From contig NZ_KB893625.1 of the NCBI RefSeq assembly GCF_000374125.1, positions 284,290 through 348,289 of the forward strand: a stretch of 64,000 nucleotides of DNA, in the 5' to 3' direction. Shown here piece by piece: positions 54,805 to 62,389 of the stretch (position 1 is the stretch's first letter; the number at the start of each line of letters is the position of its first letter). Made by a program: the position numbers and the translations under genes. The notes beneath the pieces were generated by a model that worked only from the letters and a program-made list of their open reading frames with translations, did no database searches and was not told the origin of the DNA. This stretch comes from Niabella aurantiaca DSM 17617 (GTDB lineage Bacteria; Bacteroidota; Bacteroidia; Chitinophagales; Chitinophagaceae).

Positions 54805-55353
54805 ATGAATGACAGATTTCAATATAGATTGTCAAAAGACCAAAAATGGGAAATAGCTCAAAATCTGATTGATATATTGCAAAAAGACGCGAGTATAACT
54901 GACCCAACGAGAAGCTTCATTTGCAATTGGATTCTTACAGGTCCCGGTGAAAAAAGGAAGGCTTTTTTTGATGTATGGGACATTGTTTTAAGGAGCTACT
55001 TCCCAAAGACGAACCCGATTTTGTTTCGGGCGTGCGAAAGATTATCCAAAAAGGGGAGAATAGCAAGTTTTACCGGGCGATTAGAATGTGCAAGAAGATT
55101 TAGCGGAGGCAGAGGCATATTAATAATTTGTGACACAAAGGAAGCACTTAGATTTGAGAAGAAATTTTACATGACTGGTAAGTTTAAACATACATTTTAC
55201 CCTCTCGGTTATGTATTGGCAAAAGCGAAAGATTCCGGAGGATGGGGATTTCCTGAAAGAATATTGAATGAGTACATAGGAGAAGACGAATACATTATGA
55301 GAATTGATTTAGCGAATATCCACAGCTTCAGATGGGTGAAAAATGATTTCTGA
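54805..55353 (+). CDS. predicted ADP-ribosyltransferase-like protein
   Basis: Protein of 182 residues. ILFRACE (Arg75), RIASFTGRLECARRF (Ser88-Phe-Thr90 in place of the STS motif) and GEDEYIMRID (Glu160-x-Glu162) form the R-S-E order of arginine-specific mono-ADP-ribosyltransferases (Arg, Ser-x-Ser/Thr, Glu-x-Glu). It lies 192 bases after the RloC-like ATPase on the same strand and could be a second effector or an unrelated toxin. No signal peptide is seen, so it would act in the cytoplasm. The assignment is a motif reading and is not proven. Confidence 0.5.
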   Translation: MNDRFQYRLSKDQKWEIAQNLIDILQKDASITDPTRSFICNWILTGPGEKRKAFFDVWDIVLRSYFPKTNPILFRACERLSKKGRIASFTGRLECARRFSGGRGILIICDTKEALRFEKKFYMTGKFKHTFYPLGYVLAKAKDSGGWGFPERILNEYIGEDEYIMRIDLANIHSFRWVKNDF

Positions 55354-55383
55354 AATTTTGTTTTTTTTACATAATAAACGAAT

Positions 55384-55497
55384 TCATTCCTCCACCTCAA
55401 ATTCAAAATCTAGCAACTTTTTGGGATGAATACCTATTCTTTTAGCAAGTTCAAGAATGGTTAGCATTTGAACATTAACTTGCCTTTTTAAAAATCA
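55384..55497 (-). pseudogene. remnant of XRE-type regulator C-terminus
   Basis: Minus-strand frame KRQVNVQMLTILELAKRI-GIHPKKLLDFEFEVEE followed by TGA has the usual end of XRE regulators (third helix onward, then an acidic tail). A stop lies just upstream in the same frame, and the N-terminal helix-turn-helix is missing. It is probably a degraded gene between the ADP-ribosyltransferase-like and DUF5063-like genes. Confidence 0.5.
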
Positions 55498-55569
55498 CTA
55501 GTTTTGCTGTGATCAACATTTATCTTGCGTTCTTTATAAATACCTGAGCTCTTATTATAATAATTGCAT

Positions 55570-56118
55570 ATGACACAAAGCCTATCGACAGACCTGAAGG
55601 GATTTTTGGAAAAGGAGACAACACAAACTTTTCTGAAATCAGTGCGGCAGTTTATTGAGCTCCTTGAAAACGGAAGTATCGACAAGGGGAAGTTTTATAG
55701 TTTGGCTCATACGGCCTTGATTGACCTTTATGCTGCGGGCAATAAACTTGAGCGAATTGGATTAAAGTATTCGTCAGCTGAAAGTAATTTTGACCGGGAT
55801 ACAATTTTTGAAAATAGGAATATTGGGCTTATTTCTGAACTGGGAGTAGAGGCTTTTTATTGGGAAATTTTTGATCCAGTATATTCAGAAAAGGATGGCA
55901 GAGAGGCAACGCAAGGCTGGCTGGTTGACGACTTCGCAGACATTTATCACGATCTAAAAGTTGAGCTATTAAAAATCGATACGATTGGAACGGATGAAGC
56001 GGTTGAAGATGCTTTATGGCAATTAAAGTGGGGATTTACTCATCACTGGGGACAACATTGCATAAATGCATTGAGATATTTTCATTATTTACACTACGGC
56101 GGCAAAGAGACATTTTGA
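55570..56118 (+). CDS. DUF5063-like protein
   Basis: Cytoplasmic, mostly helical protein of 182 residues from the ATG at 55570. The segment WLVDDFADIYHDLKVELLKI and the C-terminal ALWQLKWGFTHHWGQHCINA (with the HWGxH pattern) are the DUF5063 features. Members are found widely in Bacteroidota next to accessory genes; their function is unknown. It lies in the defence-type cluster and is convergent with an XRE regulator gene. Confidence 0.65.
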   Translation: MTQSLSTDLKGFLEKETTQTFLKSVRQFIELLENGSIDKGKFYSLAHTALIDLYAAGNKLERIGLKYSSAESNFDRDTIFENRNIGLISELGVEAFYWEIFDPVYSEKDGREATQGWLVDDFADIYHDLKVELLKIDTIGTDEAVEDALWQLKWGFTHHWGQHCINALRYFHYLHYGGKETF

Positions 56119-56191
56119 AAATAGTCTCTATACAAATCAATCCTCAAACTCAAGGACTATCAATTTTTAGAATATACTTCTGAGGCTAAAA

Positions 56192-56440
56192 TTATTCGGA
56201 AAAAAAATCTTCTAGTTCAGCATCCAAAGCAATAGCCAATTTAACAAGCGTAAGAAATTCAATGTTTTTTTGTCCATTCTCTATCCTGCTAATTTCGGTT
56301 CTGTTAATTCCGGAATTAATTTCCATATCGAGTTGTGTTAACTTTTTCTGCTCCCGAAGTTTTCGGAGGCGCTCGCCCAAAAGGGTAATTTCCTGATTGT
56401 ATCGCTTTTCAAGTTTATTCACATTTTCAAGGTCCGGCAA
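56192..56440 (-). CDS. XRE-family helix-turn-helix regulator
   Basis: Protein of 82 residues. A coiled or basic N-terminus (LEKRYNQEITLLGERLRKLR) is followed by the helix-turn-helix EQKKLTQLDMEINSGINRTE and ISRIENGQKNIEFLTLVKLA. It is short and has no partner next to it, so it may regulate the neighbouring cluster or itself. A 16-bp palindrome lies just upstream of its start. Confidence 0.85.
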   Translation of the reverse strand: MPDLENVNKLEKRYNQEITLLGERLRKLREQKKLTQLDMEINSGINRTEISRIENGQKNIEFLTLVKLAIALDAELEDFFSE

Positions 56441-56456
56441 TGTTAAAAAAAATAAA

Positions 56457-56472
56457 GTGAGTTATAGCTCAC
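56457..56472. promoter_or_regulatory. candidate XRE operator
   Basis: GTGAGTTATAGCTCAC is a 16-bp palindrome with one mismatched pair, 16 bases before the XRE ATG. It is also 17 bases before the -7 box at 56490, so one protein could control both directions. Confidence 0.5.
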
Positions 56473-56489
56473 ATTTCATTTTCTATCAT

Positions 56490-56497
56490 TATATTTG
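56490..56497 (+). promoter_or_regulatory. Bacteroidota -7 box upstream of hairpin leader
   Basis: TATATTTG matches TAnnTTTG. A transcript beginning near 56503 would include the 113-nt hairpin (56559-56671) and the gene at 56728. Confidence 0.55.
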
Positions 56498-56558
56498 TAC
56501 TGAAATAATATTTTTGCGATTACTTCATAATAATATTTGAAGCATTCGCTTTGAATCT

Positions 56559-56671
56559 CGCTTTTGAAACCTGAGAAATTTCTAAGCACGCGAGATGATA
56601 AGATGAATGGCTCACGACCTAGGCGTGGGCTCTCTTATCCGCGTGCTGGGCTTCTCAGGGCCTCAAAAGCG
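56559..56671 (+). ncRNA. 113-nt extended hairpin RNA element in 5' leader
   Basis: Five nested stems pair in order: CGCTTTTGA/TCAAAAGCG (9 bp), CTGAGAA/TTCTCAG (7), AGCACGCG/CGCGTGCT (8), GATAAGA/TCTTATC (7) and GCTCACG/CGTGGGC (7, one G-U) around loop ACCTAGG. Internal bulges are asymmetric (AAC/GGCC, ATTTCTA/GGGC, AGAT/none, TGAATG/TC). This gives a rod of 38 pairs in 113 nt. It lies between a consensus promoter and the start of the next gene, and matches no RNA family I can name. A DNA role (inverted-repeat element) is also possible. Confidence 0.6.
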
Positions 56672-56727
56672 GTAAGTTGAGCGCCACGCCTTTTTTTGCG
56701 CGGTGCCCGGCCAAAAACCTATTTGAT

Positions 56728-57231
56728 ATGAACAATGCCGTTGCTACACCCGCACCCAACACCAACCCCTGTTTTAACGAAGCACAGTGGCTGCAAGTAC
56801 TGTTCCTGCTGGCAGATACCCAAAGCTGGCTGCAACAATTGCAGGAGGGGCTTATAGGGCAGTTGCCGGTAAGGAACCGTAAAAAACTATTGCGCAAATG
56901 CTGGTACCTAACCGCAACAGCCCTGGCGCATATATTAGAGCGCCATTATTATAAAGTACCCCGCCACCCGCTGGCCAGTAAGTTTACGCTACCCATCCCC
57001 GCTATTGCCGCCGCCATACGGGATGCTTACCAGCAGCCACCCGCGCCTATGCCAGATAGCGATCTGCTGCAACGCGTGTGGGATACCGGCGCACCGCTGG
57101 GCTATGATACCACCGGCCGCGTGGTAAGCGTGCTTACCGTCATCAGCACCGCCGCCGGGGAAATTGTAACGGCTTTTCCGGGTACGGTAGATCCGCGGGC
57201 GGAGCGGGGTAACCCCGTTTCGCCACCCTGA
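56728..57231 (+). CDS. hypothetical protein, possible BECR-fold nuclease toxin
   Basis: Protein of 167 residues from the ATG at 56728 (an upstream in-frame start would cross the end of the hairpin). The N-terminal part (FNEAQWLQVLFLLADTQSWL to RKKLLRKCWYLTATALAHIL) is helical. The C-terminal part contains ERHYYKVPRHPLASKFTLPI, GYDTTGRVVSVLTVISTA and GEIVTAFPG. This His-containing helix followed by a strand ending in TAFPG resembles the barnase/EndoU/colicin-type (BECR) ribonuclease toxins. That is a pattern reading with no confirmed residues. It has the hairpin leader upstream and an unknown 204-residue gene downstream. Confidence 0.5.
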   Translation: MNNAVATPAPNTNPCFNEAQWLQVLFLLADTQSWLQQLQEGLIGQLPVRNRKKLLRKCWYLTATALAHILERHYYKVPRHPLASKFTLPIPAIAAAIRDAYQQPPAPMPDSDLLQRVWDTGAPLGYDTTGRVVSVLTVISTAAGEIVTAFPGTVDPRAERGNPVSPP

Positions 57232-57685
57232 AGATCCGCCACGTAAAAAAGAAATGTTGCGTTACCTGCAGATGACAGCCGCTGTGATCCCGTTCCGGAG
57301 CAAAGGAAGAAAAGCCCACCCGATGAAAAAGAATCAAAAAGGTGAACGTGTTTTCTCTTAGAAGGTCGTCCGCCGGGCAGTGAAAAGGGAAAGCAAGCGA
57401 AATGGCGGCGGCGGATAGCGAGGCAAGTGTGTGGCCCGTCGCCAAAGCCTGAAGCGCCGGTTTCCCTGGTCCCGCCCCCCGCGGAGAACAAATGGCGGGA
57501 TTCACCTCCTGGCGGACAAGATTTTTGCTCCACTTTTCATCGATTGGAAAAGTGGAAAAAGAAAAAAATAGAATATCGATTATGCACGTAAAACCTGCAG
57601 GGTTTCTTTTGATAGGCATAGAGATTCCTCCGCTACGCTGCGGCCGGAATGACGAGAAACAATAGTTCACCTAAAAACAAAATCC
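57232..57685. other. intergenic region with hairpins and dispersed-repeat DNA
   Basis: No supported gene; long open frames on the minus strand are Ser/Gly/Pro-rich and look like repeat DNA. CCACTTTTC/GAAAAGTGG (57530-57555) is a perfect 9-bp stem. TTCCTCCGCTACGCTGCGG with GGAATGACG (57622-57654) resembles the dispersed repeats of the array at 58.4 kb. Confidence 0.4.
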
Positions 57686-58300
57686 ATGAAAAACAAATCC
57701 CCAAAAGATCCGTTTAAAACCCATTGCTGGGCCTACACCATAGTTGCCGACCCCTATCAGGTGTTTGCAGAATGTTTCATTTTTGCAGACATCGGCTCTG
57801 TAAAAATGACCATCCGGCAGGTGCTGTGCTCCGTAGACCGCAAAAAAGTGCATAAAAAAGACGAACCGGCCTCGGTGCTCAACCTGTTTAATGCAGTTAA
57901 TTCTGTGATCCTTGCCGCTTGGGAGCTGTACCGGCAAAAGAAAACGTCTGCCCTTAAAATTGAGCCGGGGCAGTTTACAGATAAGCGGCTGTATGCCCGC
58001 CCCGGTACAAACTGTGCAGAATGGGACTACCTGCCCAAAAACCTGTCCGCCGGGGAGTATCAGAATCCCTATAAAGTATTCAGCCGTTTTTTTAAGCACG
58101 GGGATGCAGTACAGTGGCAGCACCACATAAAAGAAGTATTGAATTATGCGCTATCCAGCTGTACCAATGATTGTGAGCTGGATCTGTTAAAGCTGTATTT
58201 GCAGTTAACCCGGCTAATGGAAGCCGCGCATTTAATAGATGTGCGGGAGGTATTGCATATAGGCGGGCATCTGAAGCCGGCGCTGGTAAAGGAGGGGTGA
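57686..58300 (+). CDS. hypothetical protein, 204 residues
   Basis: Soluble protein without recognised domain. The first 110 residues include a beta-like segment (CWAYTIVADPYQVFAECFIF and DIGSVKMTIRQVLCSVDRKK) and a helix ending in AAWELYRQKK. The C-terminal part is helical (YALSSCTNDCELDLLKLYLQ and MEAAHLIDVREVLHIGGHLK). It starts 454 bases after the possible toxin gene on the same strand and could be a partner, for example an immunity protein, but the gap is large and there is no direct evidence. Confidence 0.55.
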   Translation: MKNKSPKDPFKTHCWAYTIVADPYQVFAECFIFADIGSVKMTIRQVLCSVDRKKVHKKDEPASVLNLFNAVNSVILAAWELYRQKKTSALKIEPGQFTDKRLYARPGTNCAEWDYLPKNLSAGEYQNPYKVFSRFFKHGDAVQWQHHIKEVLNYALSSCTNDCELDLLKLYLQLTRLMEAAHLIDVREVLHIGGHLKPALVKEG

Positions 58301-58371
58301 GGGGGCTGCTTTATCTTGTCATGGTGAGCCTGACGAACGATGCTTGTGTGGGTCGCCCTGACCCGAACCCA

Positions 58372-59762
58372 ATGTCGTAACCCCGAGCGCAACGAAGTGA
58401 AGCCGAAGGGTCTCGCGATTGCCGTGGCCTTCTGTATAACAGGGCCGCTTCGGCTACTCCCGCTATCGCGGGATTCGCTCAGCATGACGCGAGCGTGCTT
58501 GTAGTCCGTCACCCTGACCGAAGCGAAGCGGAGCGGAAGGGTCTCTGGATTGTCGGGACCTTCGGTATTGCAGGGATGCTTCGGCTACTCCCGCTATCGC
58601 GGGATCCGCTCAGCATGACGTAAGCTATGTTTCGTCACCCTGAGCGGAATGTAATGAAGCCGAAGGGTCCCGCAATTGTAGCGACCTTCTGTGTTACAGA
58701 GATGCTTCGGCTGCTCCCGCTATCGCGGGATCCGCTCAGCATGACGTAAACTATGTTTCGTCACCCTGAGCGGAACGGAGTGGAGCCGAAGGGTCTCACG
58801 ATTGCCGTGGCCTTCTGTATAACAGGGATGCTTCGGCTACTCCCGCTATCGCGGGATTCGCTCAGCATGACGTAAACCCTGTTTCGTCACCCTGAGCGGA
58901 ATGTAATGAAGCCGAAGGGTCTCGCAATTGTAGCGACCTTCTGTGTTACAGGGATGCTTCGGCTACTCCCGCTATCGCGGGATTCGCTCAGCATGACGCG
59001 AGCGTGCTTGTAGTCCGTCACCCTGACCGAAGCGAAGCGGAGCGGAAGGGTCTCTGGATTGTCGGGACCTTCGGTATTGCAGGGATGCTTCGGCTACTCC
59101 CGGCCTTCGCCGGGATTTGCTCAGCATGACGTAAAGTATGTTTCGTCACCCTGAGCGGAATGTAATGAAGCCGAAGGGTCTCGCAATTGTAGCGACCTTC
59201 GGCGTTACAGAGATGCTTCGGCTACTCCCGCTATCGCGGGATTCGCTCAGCATGACGCGAGCGTGCTTGTAGTCCGTCACCCTGACCGCAGCGAAGCGGA
59301 GCGGAAGGGTCTCTGGATTGTCGGGACCTTCGGTATTGCAGGGATGCTTCGGCTACTCCCGCTATCGCGGGATTCGCTCAGCATGACGCGAGCGTGCTTG
59401 TAGTCCGTCACCCTGACCGCAGCGAAGCGGAGCGGAAGGGTCTCTGGATTGTCGGGACCTTCGGTATTGCAGGGATGCTTCGGCTACACCCGCTATCGCG
59501 GGATTCGCTCAGCATGACGTGAGCCCTGTTTCGTCACCCTGACCGAAGCGAAGCGGAGCGGAAGGGTCTCTGGATTGTCGCGGCCTTCGGCGTTACAGAG
59601 ATGCTTCGGCTACTCCCGCTATCGCGGGATTCGCTCAGCATGACGTAAACTATGTTTCGTCACCCTGAGCGAAACGGAGTGGAGCCGAAGGGTCTCACGA
59701 TTGCCGTGGCCTTCCGTATAACAGGGATGCTTCGGATACGTTACACTTCGCTCAGCATGACG
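58372..59762. repeat. inverted-repeat element array, 11 units
   Basis: Units begin with CGTCACCCTGAGCG (or CCTGACCG), continue through GAAGCCGAAGGGTCTC, a variable centre of about 30 bases, then GATGCTTCGGCT, CCCGCTATCGCGGGATTCG and end CGCTCAGCATGACG. The ends are inverted (CGTCA-TGAGCG/CGCTCA-TGACG), as are AGCCGAAG/CTTCGGCT, so each unit can fold into one long hairpin. The CAGCATGAC ends occur at 58490, 58611, 58737, 58863, 58989, 59122, 59248, 59379, 59510, 59636 and 59753; spacing is 117-133 bp. No gene is seen in it. Confidence 0.85.
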
Positions 59763-59775
59763 GAAGTATAATTAT

Positions 59776-60093
59776 TCAATATAAAAGACTATATATCTCC
59801 TTAGAAATTTCCTCATTAAAAACCTTCCAATCCGGGTTCTTTTGTGCGATCAATTGTTCTTTCTTTTTCCTAACCCATCCTTTCAGCTGTTTTTCCCGTT
59901 CTATAGCCGAATTGATTGTGTCGAACCACTCGTAATAAATGAGGAATGTTACATTGTACTTGTCGGTAAAGCTACCGGGTGTTTCGTGGTGTTCATGTTC
60001 CCATAACCGTGCCCGGAGATTGGACGTGACGCCGATATAGAGGACCGTTCTTGTTTTGTTTGTTAGTATGTATACGAAGCCTCCTTTTTGCAT
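59776..60093 (-). CDS. GIY-YIG nuclease domain protein
   Basis: Single-domain protein of 105 residues. GFVYILTNKT and VLYIGVTSNLRARLWEHE are the GIY-YIG core with the catalytic Arg; NSAIEREKQLKGWVRKKKEQ contains the catalytic Glu and is the usual C-terminal helix of the small UvrC-like GIY-YIG family of Bacteroidota. It sits alone between two blocks of inverted-repeat units, 13 bases after the first block and 25 before the second. No toxin, restriction or repair partner is adjacent, and whether it acts on the repeats is unknown. Confidence 0.9.
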   Translation of the reverse strand: MQKGGFVYILTNKTRTVLYIGVTSNLRARLWEHEHHETPGSFTDKYNVTFLIYYEWFDTINSAIEREKQLKGWVRKKKEQLIAQKNPDWKVFNEEISKEIYSLLY

Positions 60094-60117
60094 GATACAA
60101 ATTACTAAAATAATTTT

Positions 60118-60765
60118 GTTTCGTCGCTCCGGGCGGAATGCAATGGAGCCGAAGGGTCTCAGCGTTGTTGAACTTTTCGATGTTACAGGGATGCTTCGAC
60201 TGCGTTACACTTCGCTCAGCATGACGTAAGCGTGATTATCGTTTCGTCACCCTGAGCGCAACGGAGTGAAGCCGAAGGGTCTCACCGTTGTTGGACTTTT
60301 CGATGTTAGAGGGATGCTTCGACTACTCCCGCTATCGCGGGATCCGCTCAGCATGACGTGAGTGTGATTTTATTTCGTCACCCTGACCGTAGCGAAGCGG
60401 AGCGGAAGGGTCTCTGGATTGTCGGGACCTTCTGTATTATAGGGATGCTTCGGCTACTCCTGCTGTCGCTGGATCCGCTCAGCATGACGTAAACGTGATT
60501 GTAGTCCGTCACCCTGAGCGCAACGGAGTGAAGCCGAAGGGTCTCACCGTTGTTGGACTTTTCGATGTTAGAGGGATGCTTCGACTCCGCTGCGCTCCGC
60601 TCAGCATGACGTGAGTGTGATTTTATTTCGTCACCCTGACCGTAGCGAAGCGGAGCGGAAGGGTCTCTGGATTGTCGGGGCCTTCTGTATAACAGGGCCG
60701 CTTCGGCTACTCCCGCTGTTGCGGGACCCGCTCAGCATGGCGTAAATAAGTTCCGTTCAGCACGG
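60118..60765. repeat. inverted-repeat element array, 5 more units
   Basis: The same unit continues after the GIY-YIG gene: TTTCGTCGCTCCGGGCGGAA, AGCCGAAGGGTCTC and so on, with CAGCATGAC (last one CAGCATGGC) at 60218, 60349, 60480, 60602 and 60733. The last unit is degraded (TTCAGCACGGCG at 60748). Confidence 0.8.
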
Positions 60766-60777
60766 CGCGAGTGTATT

Positions 60778-60812
60778 AAAAAACAAACCAGCGGGAACAA
60801 ATCCCGCTGGTT
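60778..60812 (-). terminator. terminator after second Bcr/CflA gene
   Basis: AACCAGCGGGA and TCCCGCTGGTT form a perfect 11-bp stem with a 5-base loop. On the minus strand it is followed by a T-rich stretch. It is 43 bases past the stop codon. Confidence 0.8.
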
Positions 60813-60854
60813 GCACAGATGCAGACAACTTGCTGCCTCAGTTTATCCATACTA

Positions 60855-62129
60855 CTATACCATAACACACGCCTCTTCCTCTGCCTGTTCTGAAATCGTT
60901 TCTGCAGCTGCTTCCGTTTGCGGCAGCTGCTTTATCCGCCGCTGACCAGCCAGCAAAATGATCAGCGCCAGCAACCCGCTTGCGGCAATAATAATGGCCA
61001 CCGGTGCGGGTGTGCCGTTGTCGAAAACGCCCGTAAGGCCCGCGGCCAGCGCACCCAGCCCCATTTGCAGGGCACCCAGCAATGCGGAGGCACTCCCTGC
61101 CTCCTTACTAAAAGGCAGGATGCTGAGCGCTGCTGTATTGGGAGAACTGATGCCCAATGTGCAGAAAAGGAGAAAGATAACGGCGATAGTGCCATACAGT
61201 CCTAAAACGCCGGTGGTAATACCCGCCAGCAGTACAAACCCGATGATGGTCTGCAACAGGATGGACGCGGTGACCAGCTGCTCACTCGAATATTTTTTTA
61301 ATAAGACCGCGTTTAACTGGCTGCTGCCGATAAGCCCCGCCGCAATAACGGCAAAGATGGCGCCGTAGGCGGTTTTGGATACACCAAAGTATTCCATAAA
61401 TAAAAAGGGCGAGCCGGAGAGGTAGGCAAAAAGCCCCGCAAAGGAAACGCCACCCGCAAACGCATAGGTAAAGAACTGCGGATTTTTTAATACCCCGCCA
61501 AAGGCGTTGAGTATGGGCCGCGGCTTTAAGGATACGGATGCATCCGGTGCCCGGCTTTCCCGGAACCGGAAGATAACGGCGGCCAGCGTGGCGGCGGCGA
61601 TCAGCGCCAGTATAATAAATACATCCTGCCATTGATAATAGGCCACCACGTAGCTGCCAAAGGTAGGCGCCAGGATGGGGGATACCCCTAACAACAAAAT
61701 GAGCAGGGACAATACTTTGGCATTATCCTGAAGCGGGAACAGGTCGCGGGTAATGGCCCGCGGCGCTACCATGGATACGCAGCAGCCCAGGGCCTGGATG
61801 AACCGCAACACAATCAGCGCCTCCGGTGTACGCACCAGCACACAACCAATAGATGCGGCAATGTAAATGACCAGCCCGATGATGAGCGGGCGTTTTCTGC
61901 CGTAACGGTCCAGCAGCGGACCGCTGATCAGCTGCCCTATACAAAGCCCTATAAAGAAGCTGGACAAGGAATAGGAGATGGTATTGATGGAGGTATGCAG
62001 GTCGGTTGCCATAGCCGGAAAGCCGGGCAGGTACATATCTATGGAAAAAGGACCAATAGCGGTCAATAAGCCAAGGATGGCAATGAGTACCACCCTTGTT
62101 CGCTTATTGGTAATATCTGTTGTTTGCAT
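60855..62129 (-). CDS. Bcr/CflA family multidrug efflux MFS transporter, paralogue
   Basis: Twelve-helix drug/proton antiporter of 424 residues with the same motifs as the copy at 38068-39300: LLTAIGPFSIDMYLPGFP, SGPLLDRYGRKRPLIIG and RFIQALGCCVSMVAPRAITR. The long C-terminal tail is acidic. The RND outer-membrane protein gene just upstream on the same strand (ending 260 bases before this start) suggests a small efflux cluster. A minus-strand TATCTTTG at 62220-62227 may be the promoter. Confidence 0.9.
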   Translation of the reverse strand: MQTTDITNKRTRVVLIAILGLLTAIGPFSIDMYLPGFPAMATDLHTSINTISYSLSSFFIGLCIGQLISGPLLDRYGRKRPLIIGLVIYIAASIGCVLVRTPEALIVLRFIQALGCCVSMVAPRAITRDLFPLQDNAKVLSLLILLLGVSPILAPTFGSYVVAYYQWQDVFIILALIAAATLAAVIFRFRESRAPDASVSLKPRPILNAFGGVLKNPQFFTYAFAGGVSFAGLFAYLSGSPFLFMEYFGVSKTAYGAIFAVIAAGLIGSSQLNAVLLKKYSSEQLVTASILLQTIIGFVLLAGITTGVLGLYGTIAVIFLLFCTLGISSPNTAALSILPFSKEAGSASALLGALQMGLGALAAGLTGVFDNGTPAPVAIIIAASGLLALIILLAGQRRIKQLPQTEAAAETISEQAEEEACVMV

Positions 62130-62389
62130 AACGCTTGTTTTTTATGCCACTGAAGCACAGATGTTTTTAATACTTCAACAGCGGTCAGAATGCTTTAACT
62201 GCCTCAATTGGTAAAAAACCAAAGATATCAGTGTTTAGCGTCCTTGTGGTAACTATAAATGACGCTGTGCTATTGCTACTGAAACACAGAAGCACAGATT
62301 TTCTTGATGTTGCAGCAGCGGCTCAATTGCCAGACTCTTCAGTTGTCTTAAATGCCCCAAGCTTTCAGTGTCTCAGTGCCTCTGTGGCA
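62130..62389. other. intergenic region with CTCAGTGCCTCTGTGGCA repeat
   Basis: No gene. TGCCACTGAAGCACAGATGT (62142-62161) and TCAGTGCCTCTGTGGCAC (62371-62389) are opposite-strand forms of a non-coding repeat seen in Bacteroidota. TATCTTTG on the minus strand at 62220-62227 is a possible promoter for the efflux gene. Confidence 0.45.

Noticed and set aside
56559..56671. Rho-independent terminator
   Set aside because: The stem is 113 nt with several bulges and lacks a T-run on either side.
57102..57533. 143-residue minus-strand frame after the possible toxin gene
   Set aside because: Ser/Gly/Pro-rich composition and overlap with the toxin-like gene suggest repeat DNA rather than a gene.
58372..60765. 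CRISPR array
   Set aside because: Units are 117-133 bp with inverted structure and nearly identical throughout; there are no short repeats alternating with unique spacers and no cas genes.
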